A DNA stretch of 64,000 nt from Alnus glutinosa. Lineage: Eukaryota > Streptophyta > Magnoliopsida > Fagales > Betulaceae. Position numbers and translations under genes: made by a program. The DNA is taken from positions 21,350,487 through 21,414,486 of the forward strand of contig NC_084893.1 in assembly GCF_958979055.1 (NCBI RefSeq), read 5' to 3'. A model generated the notes under the pieces. That model had not been told where the DNA came from, searched no databases, and was given only the letters and a program-made list of their open reading frames with translations. Each line of letters opens with the position of its first letter. The first letter of the stretch is position 1. Positions 23,315-35,400 of the stretch are shown here, one piece after another.

Positions 23315-24460
23315 ATGAAAACTAGGTTTGGAACTATGGCAGAAGACATGCAACAATTGAGGAATCATGTGACTCAGCTTCAGGTCGAAATGGCTACTAG
23401 AACCAACTTAGCTAATCTCCAGGCAAATCTGAAGGAGGCACTGCAGCAAGCTCAGGTGGAAATGAAACAGATGGTCCAATCCCTGCTGTCCAGTCAGGCG
23501 GGATCTAGCGGGTCTCATGGGCCGGGTGGTGGGCACTTGGAACAGGGAAGGAATGTAGAGCACGGGGAGACCTCTAACCCAGAGGGGTTTAACTCCAGCG
23601 ACGGGCTCAAGCCTAAAACAATCCGTTGGGAATTCCCACGGTTTGACGGTGAAGACCCGGAATCGTGGTGTTGCCGTGCGGAACAATACTTCGATTATTA
23701 TAACACTCATGACCCTCAACGTCTCTCCATCTCCTCCTTTCACATGGAAGGGAGAGCCATGGTCTGGTTCCAAGAATTTAAGGCTACTGACCGGGAGGTT
23801 TCTTGGGGGGAAGTTCGTCACAGCTCTCCAAATTCGGTTTGGTAGGGGCGCCTACGACGATCCTATGGAGTCTCTATCTAAGTTAAAACAGGAAGGACCC
23901 TTGGATGATTATAAGAGCAAATTCGACACCCTGGCCCTCAAGGTCCAGGGACTGCTCGAAGCACACAAGCTAAGTTGCTTTATGGGGGGATTGAAAGAAG
24001 AAATCCGATTGCCTGTGAGGATGTTCAATCCAAAGAACTTGGTGGATGCGTATGCAGTAGCTCGGATTCAAGAAGAGTGTGTAATGAATGTGGCTAAGAG
24101 TTTCCGATCTAGCTGGCGATCGGTGCAAATAACCCAGTCACACAGGGGTTTAACCACTGAACTTCCGGTCGGGATTGCTAAGGGGAGCAGTTTTACCCCT
24201 ACTAAGAACACTCAGCATGTTTCCCTAAGGCAGAATTATCTACCTCCACCGGGGGGAGGATCAAACCGGGCAGACACTGCAAGTCCCAGCCGAGCCTTAG
24301 TGCCTGTATAGAAAATTACTCAGGCCCAGATGGAATAGCGCAGAAGGAAAGGCCTTTGCTACTCTTGTGATGCAAAATGGACTAGAGGCCATGTCTGCCA
24401 AGTGCCCAAGCTTTTTCTCATCGAAGTTGCGGACCAGGAGGAGGAAGAAGGGGTCAAGAT
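23315..24460 (+). pseudogene. chromovirus gag
   Basis: Starts at the Met shortly after the primer site. An N-terminal Gln-rich coiled coil is followed by the retrotransposon gag domain with Trp-Glu-Phe-Pro-Arg-Phe-Asp-Gly-Glu-Asp-Pro near 23628. A frameshift near 23820 moves the frame to 23643-24311. A stop at 24309 precedes the zinc knuckle (Cys-Tyr-Ser-Cys ... Gly-His-Val-Cys, about 24358-24400). Confidence 0.88.
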
Positions 24461-24525
24461 AGCTTCTCAAGCTGAAGAGGACCCATGGGAGTTTTTCTTG
24501 GAAGAGTTTCCAGAAATTTCGCTCA

Positions 24526-25056
24526 ATGCCATCACGGGGTCACAAAACTATGAGAATTGTGGGAATTATTCGGTTTCGTAGGGCTATTATCTTAAATGAC
24601 TCGGGCAGTAACCACAACTTCGTGGATACAAAACTGGCCGCTGCACTAGGAATTCAACCATTTGGGCAAGATGGAATCAAGGTTAAAATTGCAAATGGGC
24701 AGGAAGTGGCAAGCCCAGGGAAGAGCAGGGAGGTGGAAGTTAAGATGCAAGGATACCTCTTCCAAACTGAGTTTTTTATCCTGCCTTTGGCAGGCTGTAA
24801 TGCTATACTAGGCATCCAGTGGCTTCGGGCCCTTGGACCCATCTTGTGGGATTTTACTCAGCTGGAAATGAGGTTTAGGTATGAAGGTACTGGCTGTACC
24901 TTGCGTGGACTTAGGCAAGGTTCCCGGATGAGTTGGGAGGAGGGAGATTCTTTCAAACTCTCTAAGCTTGAGAGGAAGGGCATCCTGTTATACTTAATGG
25001 AACAGTCTACCAATGGGGTCCTAGAGCCTAAACAGTCCATGACAGTCTCTAAATAG
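24526..25056 (+). pseudogene. chromovirus aspartic protease region
   Basis: The catalytic motif is Asp-Ser-Gly-Ser (about 24598-24609) followed by Asn-His-Asn-Phe. Leu-Gly-Ile-Gln-Trp-Leu-Arg near 24812 forms the second typical motif of Gypsy proteases. The frame ends at a stop at 25054, before RT. Confidence 0.85.
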
Positions 25057-25059
25057 CCC

Positions 25060-26330
25060 CAGTTACCCAGACCAATGGCTGCCATACTCGAAGATTACCG
25101 TGACATCTTCCAGGAGCCAAAGGGGCTGCCCCCCCATAGGGCTCACGACCATGCTATTACACTCCAAGAGGGAGCATAACCGGTGTCAGTTCGGCCTTAC
25201 CGGTACCCTTTTTACCAAAAGGAGGAGATATAACGAATTGTGAAGGAGTTGCTAGACTCAGGGGTTATTAGGCCCAGTCACAGCCCATTTTCATCCCCGG
25301 TGTTATTGGTAAGGAAGGCGGACGACACGTGGAGGATGTGCATGGATTATCGGGCTTTGAACAAGGTAACGATCAAAGACAAATTTCTTATTCCTGTAGT
25401 AGATGAGTTATTGGATGAACTGTGGGGAGCACAAATTTTTTCTAAGTTGGACCTAATATCCGGGTACCACCAAATCCGGGTGGTAAGAGGCTGATATTCC
25501 TAAAACTGCATTTCGAACCCACGCTGGACATTATGATTTCTTGGTTATGCCCTTTGGGCTAACCAATGCCCTCTCAACCTTCCAAAGCCTAATGAACCAC
25601 ATATTCCAGCCCTTTTTGAGGAAGTTTATCTTAGTATTCTTCGATGACATTTTGATATACAGCCCGGATATGGAGACATACCTCACTCACCTTCAAAAGA
25701 CACTAGAACTCCTGAGGAAACACCAGTTGTTCGCTAAGATGACCAAGTGTCGATTTGGTTGTGTGGAAGTTGAGTATTTGGGGCATGTGGTCTCAGCTCG
25801 AGGAGTTTGTGTAGACCCAGGTAAGATTCAGGCCATGGTGGACTGGCCACACCCTACGACCATCAAGGCCCTGAGAGGTTTCCTAGGGTTGACAGGGTAT
25901 TACAGAAAATTTATAAGAGGTTATGGAGCTATAGCTGCACCATTAACAGCCATGCTCAAGAAGAATTCCTTCTCGTGGTCAGAACCGGCTCAAGAGGCCT
26001 TCGTAGCTCTAAAAACAGTAGTTACCCAAGCCCCAGTCCTAGCCTTGCCCAATTTCTCTCAGCCCTTCCTAATAGAGTGCGACGCGAGTGGAGTTGGTAT
26101 AGGGGTAGTCCTTATGCAGGGCAAACGGCCTATAGCCTTCCTCAGCAAGGCACTCAAGGGTAAAGCACTCCATATGTCCACCTACGAAAAAGAACTATTT
26201 GCCCTTGTCACCGCAATACAGAAGTGGAGACCTTACTTATTGGGACGGCCTTTCGTGGTCAGAACTGACCAGCAAAGCCTCAAATTCCTGCTAGAACATA
26301 AGGTAGGGACCCCTTTCCAGCAGAAATAGA
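25060..26330 (+). pseudogene. chromovirus reverse transcriptase and RNase H
   Basis: RT motifs: Met-Asp-Tyr-Arg-Ala-Leu-Asn (about 25341), [10 protein letters not shown] (about 25444), Met-Pro-Phe-Gly-Leu-Thr-Asn-Ala (about 25547) and catalytic Phe-Phe-Asp-Asp (about 25637). RNase H starts at Glu-Cys-Asp-Ala-Ser (about 26077). Stops at 25177 and 25230, a frameshift near 25495 and a stop at 26327 inactivate it. Confidence 0.92.
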
Positions 26331-26341
26331 TTACAAAACTG

Positions 26342-27899
26342 TTGGGTTATGACTTTGTGGTTGAGTATAAGAAGGGAGTTGATAATAGGGTGGCTGATGC
26401 CCTATCCAAGAAAGAGGGTTGGGAGGAAGGACTTTCCCTATCCCTACTGTCCATTCCAACTGCTAGTTGGGTAGAGGATTTAAAACAGCAGTACACTGAG
26501 GATGATGTGCTCAAACAGTTGATGGAGAAATGGCTGAACAATGATCTAGACACCCGCAGATACTCTCTTCGAGATGGACTCTTGCTTTACAAGCACAAGA
26601 TTCTCTTAGGAGGGTCCCCGGTACTTAAAAACCAGGTGCTACAGTATGTGCATAGTGACCCAGCAGCTGGGCACTCAGGGTATGATAAGACATTGCAAAG
26701 GGCCAGAAGGGATTTTTATTGGCACGGCATGAGAAAGGACGTCAAGAACTTCATCAAGGAGTGCGATGTGTGCCAGCTGAACAAGAATGAGAACATCTGC
26801 CCTGCCGGACTACTGCAACCACTCCCTATCCCAACCCGGGTGTGGACAGATATTTCAATGGACTTTGTGGAAGGGTTACCCCCATCCCAGGGCCATTTGG
26901 TTATTCTTGTGGTGGTGGATAGACTTACCAAATCCAGCCACTTTATCTCTCTTGCTCACCCCTATACAGCCGCTAAAGTGGCCCAGCTATTCATCCAGAA
27001 TGTCCTTAAGTTGCATGGGATGCCACAGTCCATAGTCTCGGATAGGGACCCGACATTTACCAGTGCCTTCTGGGCCGAGTTGTTCAGGCTACAGGACACC
27101 TCACTCAAGCTCAGTACTATCTATCATCCACAGATGGATGGCAAAACTGAGATCGTGAACAATTGCCTCGAGACCTACCTCCGATGTTTCACATAGGATA
27201 GCCCTAAGAGATGGACCTACTGGCTACTGTGGGTAGAGTATAGCTACAACACTACATGGCACTCGGCCATTCGGATGACACCCTATGAGGCAGTTTATGG
27301 GGTACCCCCCCCAAACTCTTAAGCTACATTCTGGGTACTACCCGTGTCGAAGCGGTAGACGAAGTGCTTCGCAACGCGAGCAAATCCTAGCCCTTCTTAA
27401 GCAGAACATACAGTTTGCCCAACAGAGGATGAAGAAATACGCAGATATAAGGCGCACTGAAAGGGAATTTGAACTAGGGCAAATGGTGTACCTGAGGCTC
27501 CAGCCCTATCGCCAGTCAACAGTGACATACCGCCGAGCCCTAAAGCTGTCACCTCATTTTTACGGGCCGTTCTGCATCATTCGCCAAGTGGGGAAGGTCG
27601 CCAATGAACTAGATCTACCGTCGGCCGCTCGAATCCACTCAGTCTTCCATGTGTCCCAATTGAAGCCAAAGTTGGGATCTTCCACCTCAGCCTTGCCAAA
27701 GCTACCACTGGTGAACTCCGACGACGTTCTTCGCCCCGAACTGGTTGAGATTTTGGATCGCCGCTACCGGCCGAAGGACCACCGTCCCTTCATCGAGCTA
27801 CTGGTCCGCTGGGATGGCCAAGGCCCAGACGACGCCACTTGGGAGGACCTCTACCGCCTCCGAGAAGCCTACCCACACCTTGTGGGCAAGGTGTTTTGA
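26342..27899 (+). pseudogene. chromovirus integrase with C-terminal chromodomain
   Basis: The zinc-binding HHCC is at about 26650-26780 (Gly-His-Ser-Gly-Tyr ... Cys-Asp-Val-Cys). The catalytic core carries Met-Asp-Phe-Val-Glu-Gly-Leu-Pro, Val-Asp-Arg-Leu-Thr and Ser-Asp-Arg-Asp-Pro. A stop at 27194 and a frameshift near 27310 follow. The last frame (27285-27899) holds the GPY/F-like module and a chromodomain-like end (Val-Arg-Trp-Asp-Gly ... Ala-Thr-Trp-Glu-Asp). Chromodomains are thought to steer integration to heterochromatin; this is what defines the chromovirus call. Confidence 0.9.
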
Positions 27900-27911
27900 G
27901 GGAGGGAGTAT

Positions 27912-28377
27912 TGTCACAGCTCTTTGAAGAGAGAGAAAAGAATCAAGCTTGAAAAGCTTGAAGAAGACGAGTTGAGGAGTTGTGTGGTCAAATAGGGGGT
28001 TACGTGGCTTCATCCGTCGTTTGTAGTGGTGCGGTCCAGCTAGGCATTCTAGAAGTTCTCATGCCGTGCGTTTATTAATAAATAAGGGCCTGCCGTTTTA
28101 TCTCTAGAGCTAGTCGTTTTATATAGTTCCTTAAGTGCTGTTGTTTTAGTAGGGTTGGAAGTGCAATTGTAAGAGACACTATATAAGTCTTGCCTTAGCA
28201 TTGAATGAGGTATCTGTTGAATTGTGGACTTGTTCCTTGGAGGGTGGCTCCTTGAATTTGCCGCTTTATGTTTTCCCCAGCAATATCAATATAATTGTAG
28301 CACTTTTCTCTCCATTTTCTCCCTAATTTCCATCTAAATTCATAAAAAAAACCCTAAACAGTAACCAGTGTGTAACA
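27912..28377 (+). repeat. chromovirus 3' LTR (466 bp)
   Basis: Direct repeat of 22794-23285, very similar apart from the 30-bp deletion and a few small indels, such as a 2-bp expansion in the AAGCTTGAAAAGCTTG region. Confidence 0.93.
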
Positions 28378-28382
28378 TATCT

Positions 28383-29175
28383 CTTGAGAACAATCACTAG
28401 TCAAAGACTGCTACCTTAATGTCATCGGTTGCCGTCTCAAAATTCAATTCAATGGTTGTGGCCTGTGGGTCATATGGGCCATAATGGGCGTAGGCAAAAT
28501 TCGTAGCAAAATCTCCACTAAATGAAAATTGCTATCAATATTTGACGGTAGAAAGAGAAAGAAGACCGAAAAAAAGCACATCCCAAAAAAAAAAAAAAAA
28601 AAAAAATCCCTCAATAGGTTCTATTAAGATCTGGCATAACAGGTTCTTAAATTTTCAAAATAATGAAATAATTCTTTAAATTCATAGATTGAAAAACTCC
28701 AATTTGATCGTAGACTGCATTAAATTATTAATATAAGAGTTTGTAATTTCCAAACCTCTTTAAAGGCATTGTGTTGACAATTCTTTATTGTGAACGCAGA
28801 TGACAACTGGAAGGTCATGAATGAATGAATGAATGAATGAAGCCCCCAATTTTATTATTACTATATTATTATATTAAGAAAACAAACTGAAACAAAGATG
28901 GTTGGCTAAGAGAAATTTATTCTGGCGACTTTAGCTAAATTTTTTTTTTTAATTTAAAAAAAAAAAAAAAAAAAAACAATTTTACGTTCTCGAAAATGCC
29001 AAAAAACCCTTTTTTAAATATCAGTTATCTAAATAGATTTTCAAGAGCGTTTCCTAGACTAACACAATTTTTTAAAAACAAACAAAAAACTCTTTTAAAA
29101 AACAAAAAATTTCTCAAAAAATAATAATTAAGTACATACTTATTTTTACAGGTGTGTGGATGTCACCCTTGCGAT
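28383..29175. other. AT-rich spacer with microsatellites, no gene
   Basis: Contains a 23-bp poly(A) near 28585, a (GAAT)n run at about 28820-28841 and another poly(A) near 28955. No coding sequence or clear element ends are seen. Confidence 0.6.
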
Positions 29176-30030
29176 CAGGGGTATAAATGAACTGATCCTG
29201 AGCGGGTATTAACTATTCGGGCTCGACTCATTTATGTAACGGACATTGAACCTCGAACTTGACACGAGCCTAAAATTCGTGTGCGAGCTCAGCTCGCTTA
29301 GAAAAATTTACTGACCGAGCTTGAGCTCGAGCTCAGTCATTTTGGTCGATCCCGAGCTCGAGCTTGACATGTATCATACAATTCAAATTATTTATTTTAG
29401 CAATAAAAAATAATTAAACCACATTTATGATCATATGATTCATACAATCTAACAATTTATATGATTTTAAATCTTGGATCACGTGATGACTTTTATGTAA
29501 TGATTCATAAGTATCGAATGATAATACTTATAAGTTATAACATTAGATATAGTGGATCAGTGATTACATGTCATATGTTACAATGTTATATTATTATATG
29601 ATCATATTATATTACATAAATAATATAGTATGAATCATATGATTAAGTATCTGAATTGTCATTGTATCATATGATTAAGTGATTAACAATTAAGTATTAA
29701 TATTATTCACTTTTATTATTTTATATACATATTTATATAACCAAACAAGTATAATCAATTAATATTTACTGACCATTTTTATTTGTTACTTAATTTATGC
29801 TTACATATAGTATAGTATATTATTTATTGATATATTATGTTATAAAAATAAGTTATATATTAATTTGTTAATATATAACTTATTTTTATAATATATATAT
29901 ATATGTATACGATTCGAGTTGATCCTTATACAAGCGGGTTTACGAGTTTTAATCGATTCGAACACGAGTCGAGTTTATTCGAACCAATCTCGAGTAAGTT
30001 TATGAGTAGCTTAGTTCGTTCACACCTCTG
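29176..30030. mobile_element. hAT-like MITE, about 855 bp
   Basis: Ends CAGGGGTATAAATGAAC and GTTCGTTCACACCTCTG are inverted with mismatches. Subterminal GAGCTCGAGCTC/CGAGT-rich blocks occur on both sides of an AT-rich core. Flanking 8-mers CTTGCGAT (29168-29175) and CTTACTGT (30031-30038) match at 5 of 8 positions, compatible with a decayed hAT-type 8-bp TSD. Confidence 0.6.
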
Positions 30031-30760
30031 CTTACTGTGGCTATCCACCACCAGTGGAGACCAACTCCAAGAGTTTTCTTCACTATTTTATTTTATTTTA
30101 TTAATTTTTTACAAACACTTGTAATTTTTATTTCTAAAAAATGCTTCACGAAGCTTCACCAACAATAGGCCCTTCCTATAATACTTTTTTAATAAAAATT
30201 GACACCTGTCAAGATAATTCTCAATTTTTTTTTTTTATATATTTTTAAAAAATCCAGAACCCAAAATGGACCTTAAAAGTTTAAAACTAACCAGTTCAAC
30301 GGTGCTCTTTGTAAACCTCAGCGGTGTGGCGTGTGTGCACCATTTTCTCTACTTTTTTATTTTTTATTTTTTTATTTCTCTAAAAAAAAAAGTAAACTCT
30401 AAAATATTCTTATATCACATTAATAATTTTTTTTTATTATTATTCAAATAAAAATATTTACTACAAATTTTTTTTTTCACTTTTTTATAAAATAATTTTA
30501 AATTTTTTAATCATATTAATCATTTCTTACTATTTGTGTACAAAATGTATAGTGTGACTGTGTGAGACAAAAATAAAATAAAATAAAATAAAAAATTACT
30601 CCAAACAAAAATTCCCGGAAACAATCCTTTACCAAACCGAGCCGTGGTTTTCCAAGCCTAAAACTGTTTGTTTCCAAGCCTAAGTTTGTCGGCTTTCCTT
30701 TTATCCACGCCCAACGGTGTCGTACAAGACTGGTAACTGAAATTCCCCGTAGCCAGAAGA
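30031..30760. other. AT-rich intergenic region upstream of the kinase
   Basis: Low-complexity T- and A-rich runs; no supported gene. It probably includes the promoter of the kinase gene, but no element could be assigned. Confidence 0.5.
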
Positions 30761-30866
30761 TCTCTCTCTCTCTTTCTTTCTCTCTCTCTCTCTCTCTCCT
30801 GAGTCTCCTCTTGGAAGTTCATTGCTAGCAGTACGGTTCCAAAGGCTAAAGCTTCTTCAATCTCCA
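30761..30866 (+). promoter_or_regulatory. candidate 5' UTR exon of the kinase gene with CT microsatellite
   Basis: A (CT)n-rich stretch at 30761-30799 is followed by GC-richer sequence that ends at a plausible donor site, CCAA|GTAAGAG, at 30866/30867. A 5' UTR intron would then run to just before the start codon at 32488. Pyrimidine-rich 5' UTRs are common in plants; transcript support is missing. Confidence 0.35.
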
Positions 30867-32487
30867 AGTAAGAGACTTAACAGCATCTGTTCTTTAAACG
30901 AGAAAATGGGGTTAGTCTATGTTGGATAATTCCGGGTCTTCTGCTTTTTGGTGTTCTCTTTCCAGAAAACGATAAGCTCAAACCAAAGTGGTATGATTTG
31001 GGGTTTCCTTCATTTACTGAGTTGTGATCAAAATATAGACGAATAAAACTGAAATGACATGATGGAAAATCTCCAGGTTGATTAAATAGTAATTAGCTAC
31101 ACACTTTAGTTCTTCATCATCATAGTTGTAGTTCTTATTATTATTAAAATTGCTCTTAAAATTTTATGAGTTATGACTGAGTTGTGCGTTTATGCCATAA
31201 CAGTAACAACTTTGTTCATCATTTGCTTAGGAATATATGGGGCCTATAGTTCAAAGTGTTCAATTCAGTGAAAACCACACCATGGGTTGGGTGTTCATTT
31301 CAATTGTGAGTTCATAATTTGCTGGAATTTTACATGGACTTGGGTGCCTTAGCAATATATGCAACAATTCTACTGCAAAATTTTTCCGTTGCTTACACTA
31401 GTTTTTCCAAGAGAAACTTTAACAACTTGTATCTCATGAGTTTAGTTCGATCTCTGTTATGCAGGATGTTTAAGGATTTTCTACTCTCTCTTTTTTTTCC
31501 TTAAAAAGCACTCTCAAATATGTGTGCGTGCGGGATAAGGATCCACGACAATTATGTGCCCAAATTGCTGGGCAGGTAATTCCTGCGAATCCCAATCCGT
31601 GTATGCGTGTGGATGTGGCTGTTTGTGTGTAGAACTTACTTTGGGTAGTGCTTGGAGAATTCTCATAATTGGTAAACTGGCTTGCTATGACCAAGGACAT
31701 TAGAGTTGAGTATTCGGCCTCATGAGCTTCCAGAGCCCCTATTACTCGTAAATCTGTAAATTTCGTACAGATGTATACAAAATTTTAAGCTACCAGTGTA
31801 TTTGAAGTATTCAACTCTGAAAGGTTACTAACTTACTCAGATGGGTAAAACTGTTCCAGAATTCCTGGGAAAGGTCATCTTAAGTGATTTTTTGTTCTAG
31901 CTTACTTTTGTGCTCTGCATGCTTCTTCTTCTTCTTTTTTGTTTTGTTTTTTGTTTTTGTTTTGTTTTGTTTTGTTTTTTTGTTTTGTGTCTGCATATAT
32001 TCAGTGGCAAGGAAATAAATCCAAAGGTTCATAGTGACTTCTATTTTATGGCTGTTGATAGCTCCTTGTGCATCATCCTCTCTGTTGAAATATTTGTTTG
32101 TGTAGTCAATTTTGCTTGAGAACAGAACTTTTAAGCCAATCAGACATGATACTGAGGTTATACTTAATATAAACGATAAAATGTTAGATGAATATGTGGG
32201 GCATGGTAAAGCCCAATATTCTTTAACAGATAGTTTGGATGTGGCTATTTCCAATGTTGTGGCAGCCATGTTTTTGTTCTCTTTGCTTGATAGATCTGCT
32301 GAACTGTGGCCACCTAACGATGGTTTCTAGACGGCATACACCCTACCTCATAGCAGAATTATGAATTAACATTTGTGACTAGGATTTTGGGCAGTTAACA
32401 GTAATATGATGACAGGTTTGTGTTAAATGGTTTACTTTGACAGGCAGGGCTTGATTTATTGAAGGTATTGATAGCAAGAAGCTGGTG

Positions 32488-35400
32488 ATGACTTGTTTCC
32501 CTTTCTGTTTTAGGAAAAAAGGGACTTCCTCTGATAAACAAACGATTGAAGATGATGAAGGTACACATTTTGACCATTTTATTCTTTTGTTCCTTCATAT
32601 GGTTAATTTATCAGGTGATAAAGGCCCCGTATAATACATTGTGACCTTGCACATACATTAGATCAACTGACTTCTGTCCAATATGGTCTGTACCAATGTT
32701 GGTTACTTGGACAAAAAAGTTTTAGCTGTTATATTTGCTGCTCTCTACCATGATATGCTGAAACGCTTTCTAAATTCATAGTTTTTTCCCAATCTCAGGG
32801 AGGAGCATTTTGTGCTCTGGTGGATGCTATCTTCTAATAAGTATCACTTTGATTTCTGGACCAGTTTAAAGTAAAAAAAAAAAAAAAAAAACCCTCAAAG
32901 GCTACTATAGCAACTTACTGTTATGATACAGAATTGGGTACTCTCCAGTTGTTTGTGCATAAGTGGGCCTCTTTTAAATGGCTTGACAACCCCGGACCTT
33001 TGACCAATATATAATTGTATAAGATGGAGTTGACTTTTACTTCATACATTTCTAGCTATGGACACTTTACAAAGACAATTATTTTGTTTGGTTTATTCTA
33101 GTTTTATGCCTTAATAAACATTGTTGAGGAAGAATTTTTGTGTTATTCGCTAAACTCACTTGCCGCTCAATTGGCACTAATAGTAGGTCTTCTGATAACT
33201 TCAGATTTTATGCCTGCTTTTTCCAGGACGAAGTTAAGGCTTTTCTTTTTTTGAATGCTTAAACAAGCTAAATTTTGTATACCATGCTTTAACTGTTTTC
33301 TGTGTTCTCTTGAGCATGAGCATAGATGTTTTCAACACATACACACGTTCACATGTATATATATGTTTTTTGTATTTTAAAGCTTCTAATTGATTCAACA
33401 TATATAGAGCTTACAGGTATCAAGAATTTTAACCTGTACACTTACAAGGAATTGCGGGATGCCACTAATGATTTTAGTCCAGCGAGTAAAATTGGGGAGG
33501 GAGGTTTTGGTTCTGTCTATAAGGTGATTGCATACTGTATATGATTTCATCCATATTCTGTAAGGAATACTGGTCATCACCACTTTATTATGTTAAAAAT
33601 GTGGTTCTGATTTTTGCTTCTAATGACTTATTTCCTCTTCAAAAATTCTTGTAATTGAACAGGGAAGACTCAAAAATGGCAGTCTGGCTGCTATAAAGGT
33701 ATTGTCAGCTGACTCAAGGCAAGGGTTGCGGGAGTTTTTGACGGAAATAAAGGTGATCACGGAAGTAGAGCATGAAAACCTGGTTAAGTTGTATGGTTGC
33801 TGTGTGGAAGGAACCCATAGGATTTTGGTATATGGCTATCTCGAGAACAATAGCCTTGCGCAAACGCTTCTTGGTAATTCAATTGTTTATTCTTCATTTG
33901 AAGCCATTAGGCCAGGTAATGACTCAGTCTCCTTTTCTACTTTTTTAGGTGGAGGCCACAGTAGCATCCAGTTCAGTTGGGAAACACGGCGTAAAATTTG
34001 CGTTGGTGTTGCACAGGGACTTGCATTCCTTCATGAAGAGATCAGCCCACATATTATTCACAGGGACATCAAAGCAAGCAATATTCTTCTTGATAAAGAC
34101 TTGACACCCAAAATTTCAGATTTTGGTCTTGCAAAGTTCATTGCCCCTAACCTGACCCATATTAGCACGCGTGTTGCTGGAACAGCGTAAGTTTGTAAAT
34201 TTGAGTTGTAACCTTTTCAATTGTGTATAATTGTCAGTATGATATTCGGCAAAGGTAATTATGATTGTTGGCTGCTCAATGGATTGTAAAACTTAAGACA
34301 TTGTTTTGGATTGTTATCCTATAATAAGGGCTTGTGTAGACTGTAAGTAGTACCTTGTGCCATCATTAGGAGTTGATCGGCGGTCTTGACCAATTGATTT
34401 TTTTTTATTTATTGGAGATCTGATATTTCCAGTCAATCAGACTATACTGCCTCAAGAATCTGAGAGTTCTTGTTTAATGGATTAGATGTTTACTGTGTTT
34501 TTCTTTTTTGTCTGTCCCCAAAAATCAATTCTTTTGGTTTTATTTTATATATATAATGTTCCAATTGATTTTCTTAGTTAGTTATTCAATAAATTGAAAT
34601 CACTCTGAACTTTCAAGCCAAACAGGCCCTAACTGAATATTAACATTGCTATGCCAAAACCTTCCTATAAGATATTGTTGGCCTAAAAGGGTTTTAAGTG
34701 TATAGCCCTAAAAAAAGAAAGTGTATAGCCCTCAAAAAACTTGTAATTAGTGTCAATGTGGCAAGTTCTTCCTTCTTGAGCTTCTCATTTCATTTTTTGC
34801 AATATTTATTGATTTTCTTTAGATTATTTTCGTATGTTCAAGTGTCCTTGTTTGGTTTGTGTAGAGGTTATCTGGCACCTGAATATGCACTACGAGGTCA
34901 AGTGACAAGGAAAGCAGATATTTATAGTTTTGGTATTCTGCTCTTAGAAATTGTAAGTGGGAGGAGCAACACAAACAGGCGGTTACCTGTTGAAGATCAA
35001 TATCTTCTTGAAAGGGTAAGGACTTTATAGTTCTTTTTTTTTTTTATAATTTGTTTTCAATATGAAGAAGGATTGAAGGATAAAGTGATAGCCTTAACTT
35101 GCTAAGTATTTAAAAAGAAAACAGTCTCCTGCACGAGTTCAATACATACAAGCATGGCTTCTGAATAAAGTTATCATGTGACACCTCTAATAGGAGTGAA
35201 GAATGAGGACCCACTCCATACAAGCATGGCTTCTAAATAAAGTTATAATGTGACACCTCTAATAGGAGAGAGGAATGAGGATCAGTCCATCAACTTTAGC
35301 TGTGGATTTTTAAAGAATGAACTTGTTCTCTGGTATGGTCTGAGATGTCTTAAGTACTTCTGGTTTAGCTATATGTTGTTTTACCGAGGTATAGAAGTCC

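Larger units (their letters stand above)
22794..28377 (+). mobile_element. Ty3/Gypsy chromovirus with both LTRs
   Basis: 5' LTR 22794-23285 and 3' LTR 27912-28377 share TGTCACA...TGTAACA ends. The TSD is perfect: TATCT at 22789-22793 and 28378-28382. The primer site TGGTATCAGAGC (23288-23299) fits initiator tRNA-Met, and a purine tract (GAGGGAGGGAGTAT) precedes the 3' LTR. Gag, protease, RT, RNase H, integrase and a C-terminal chromodomain are in order. Several stops and frameshifts remain, so the copy is inactive. At 5.58 kb it fits a compact lineage such as Reina; the lineage call is inference. Confidence 0.95.

Noticed and set aside
31880..32269. Lys/Asn-rich minus-strand frame
   Set aside because: Derived from a TTTTG-repeat tract within the probable kinase 5' UTR intron.
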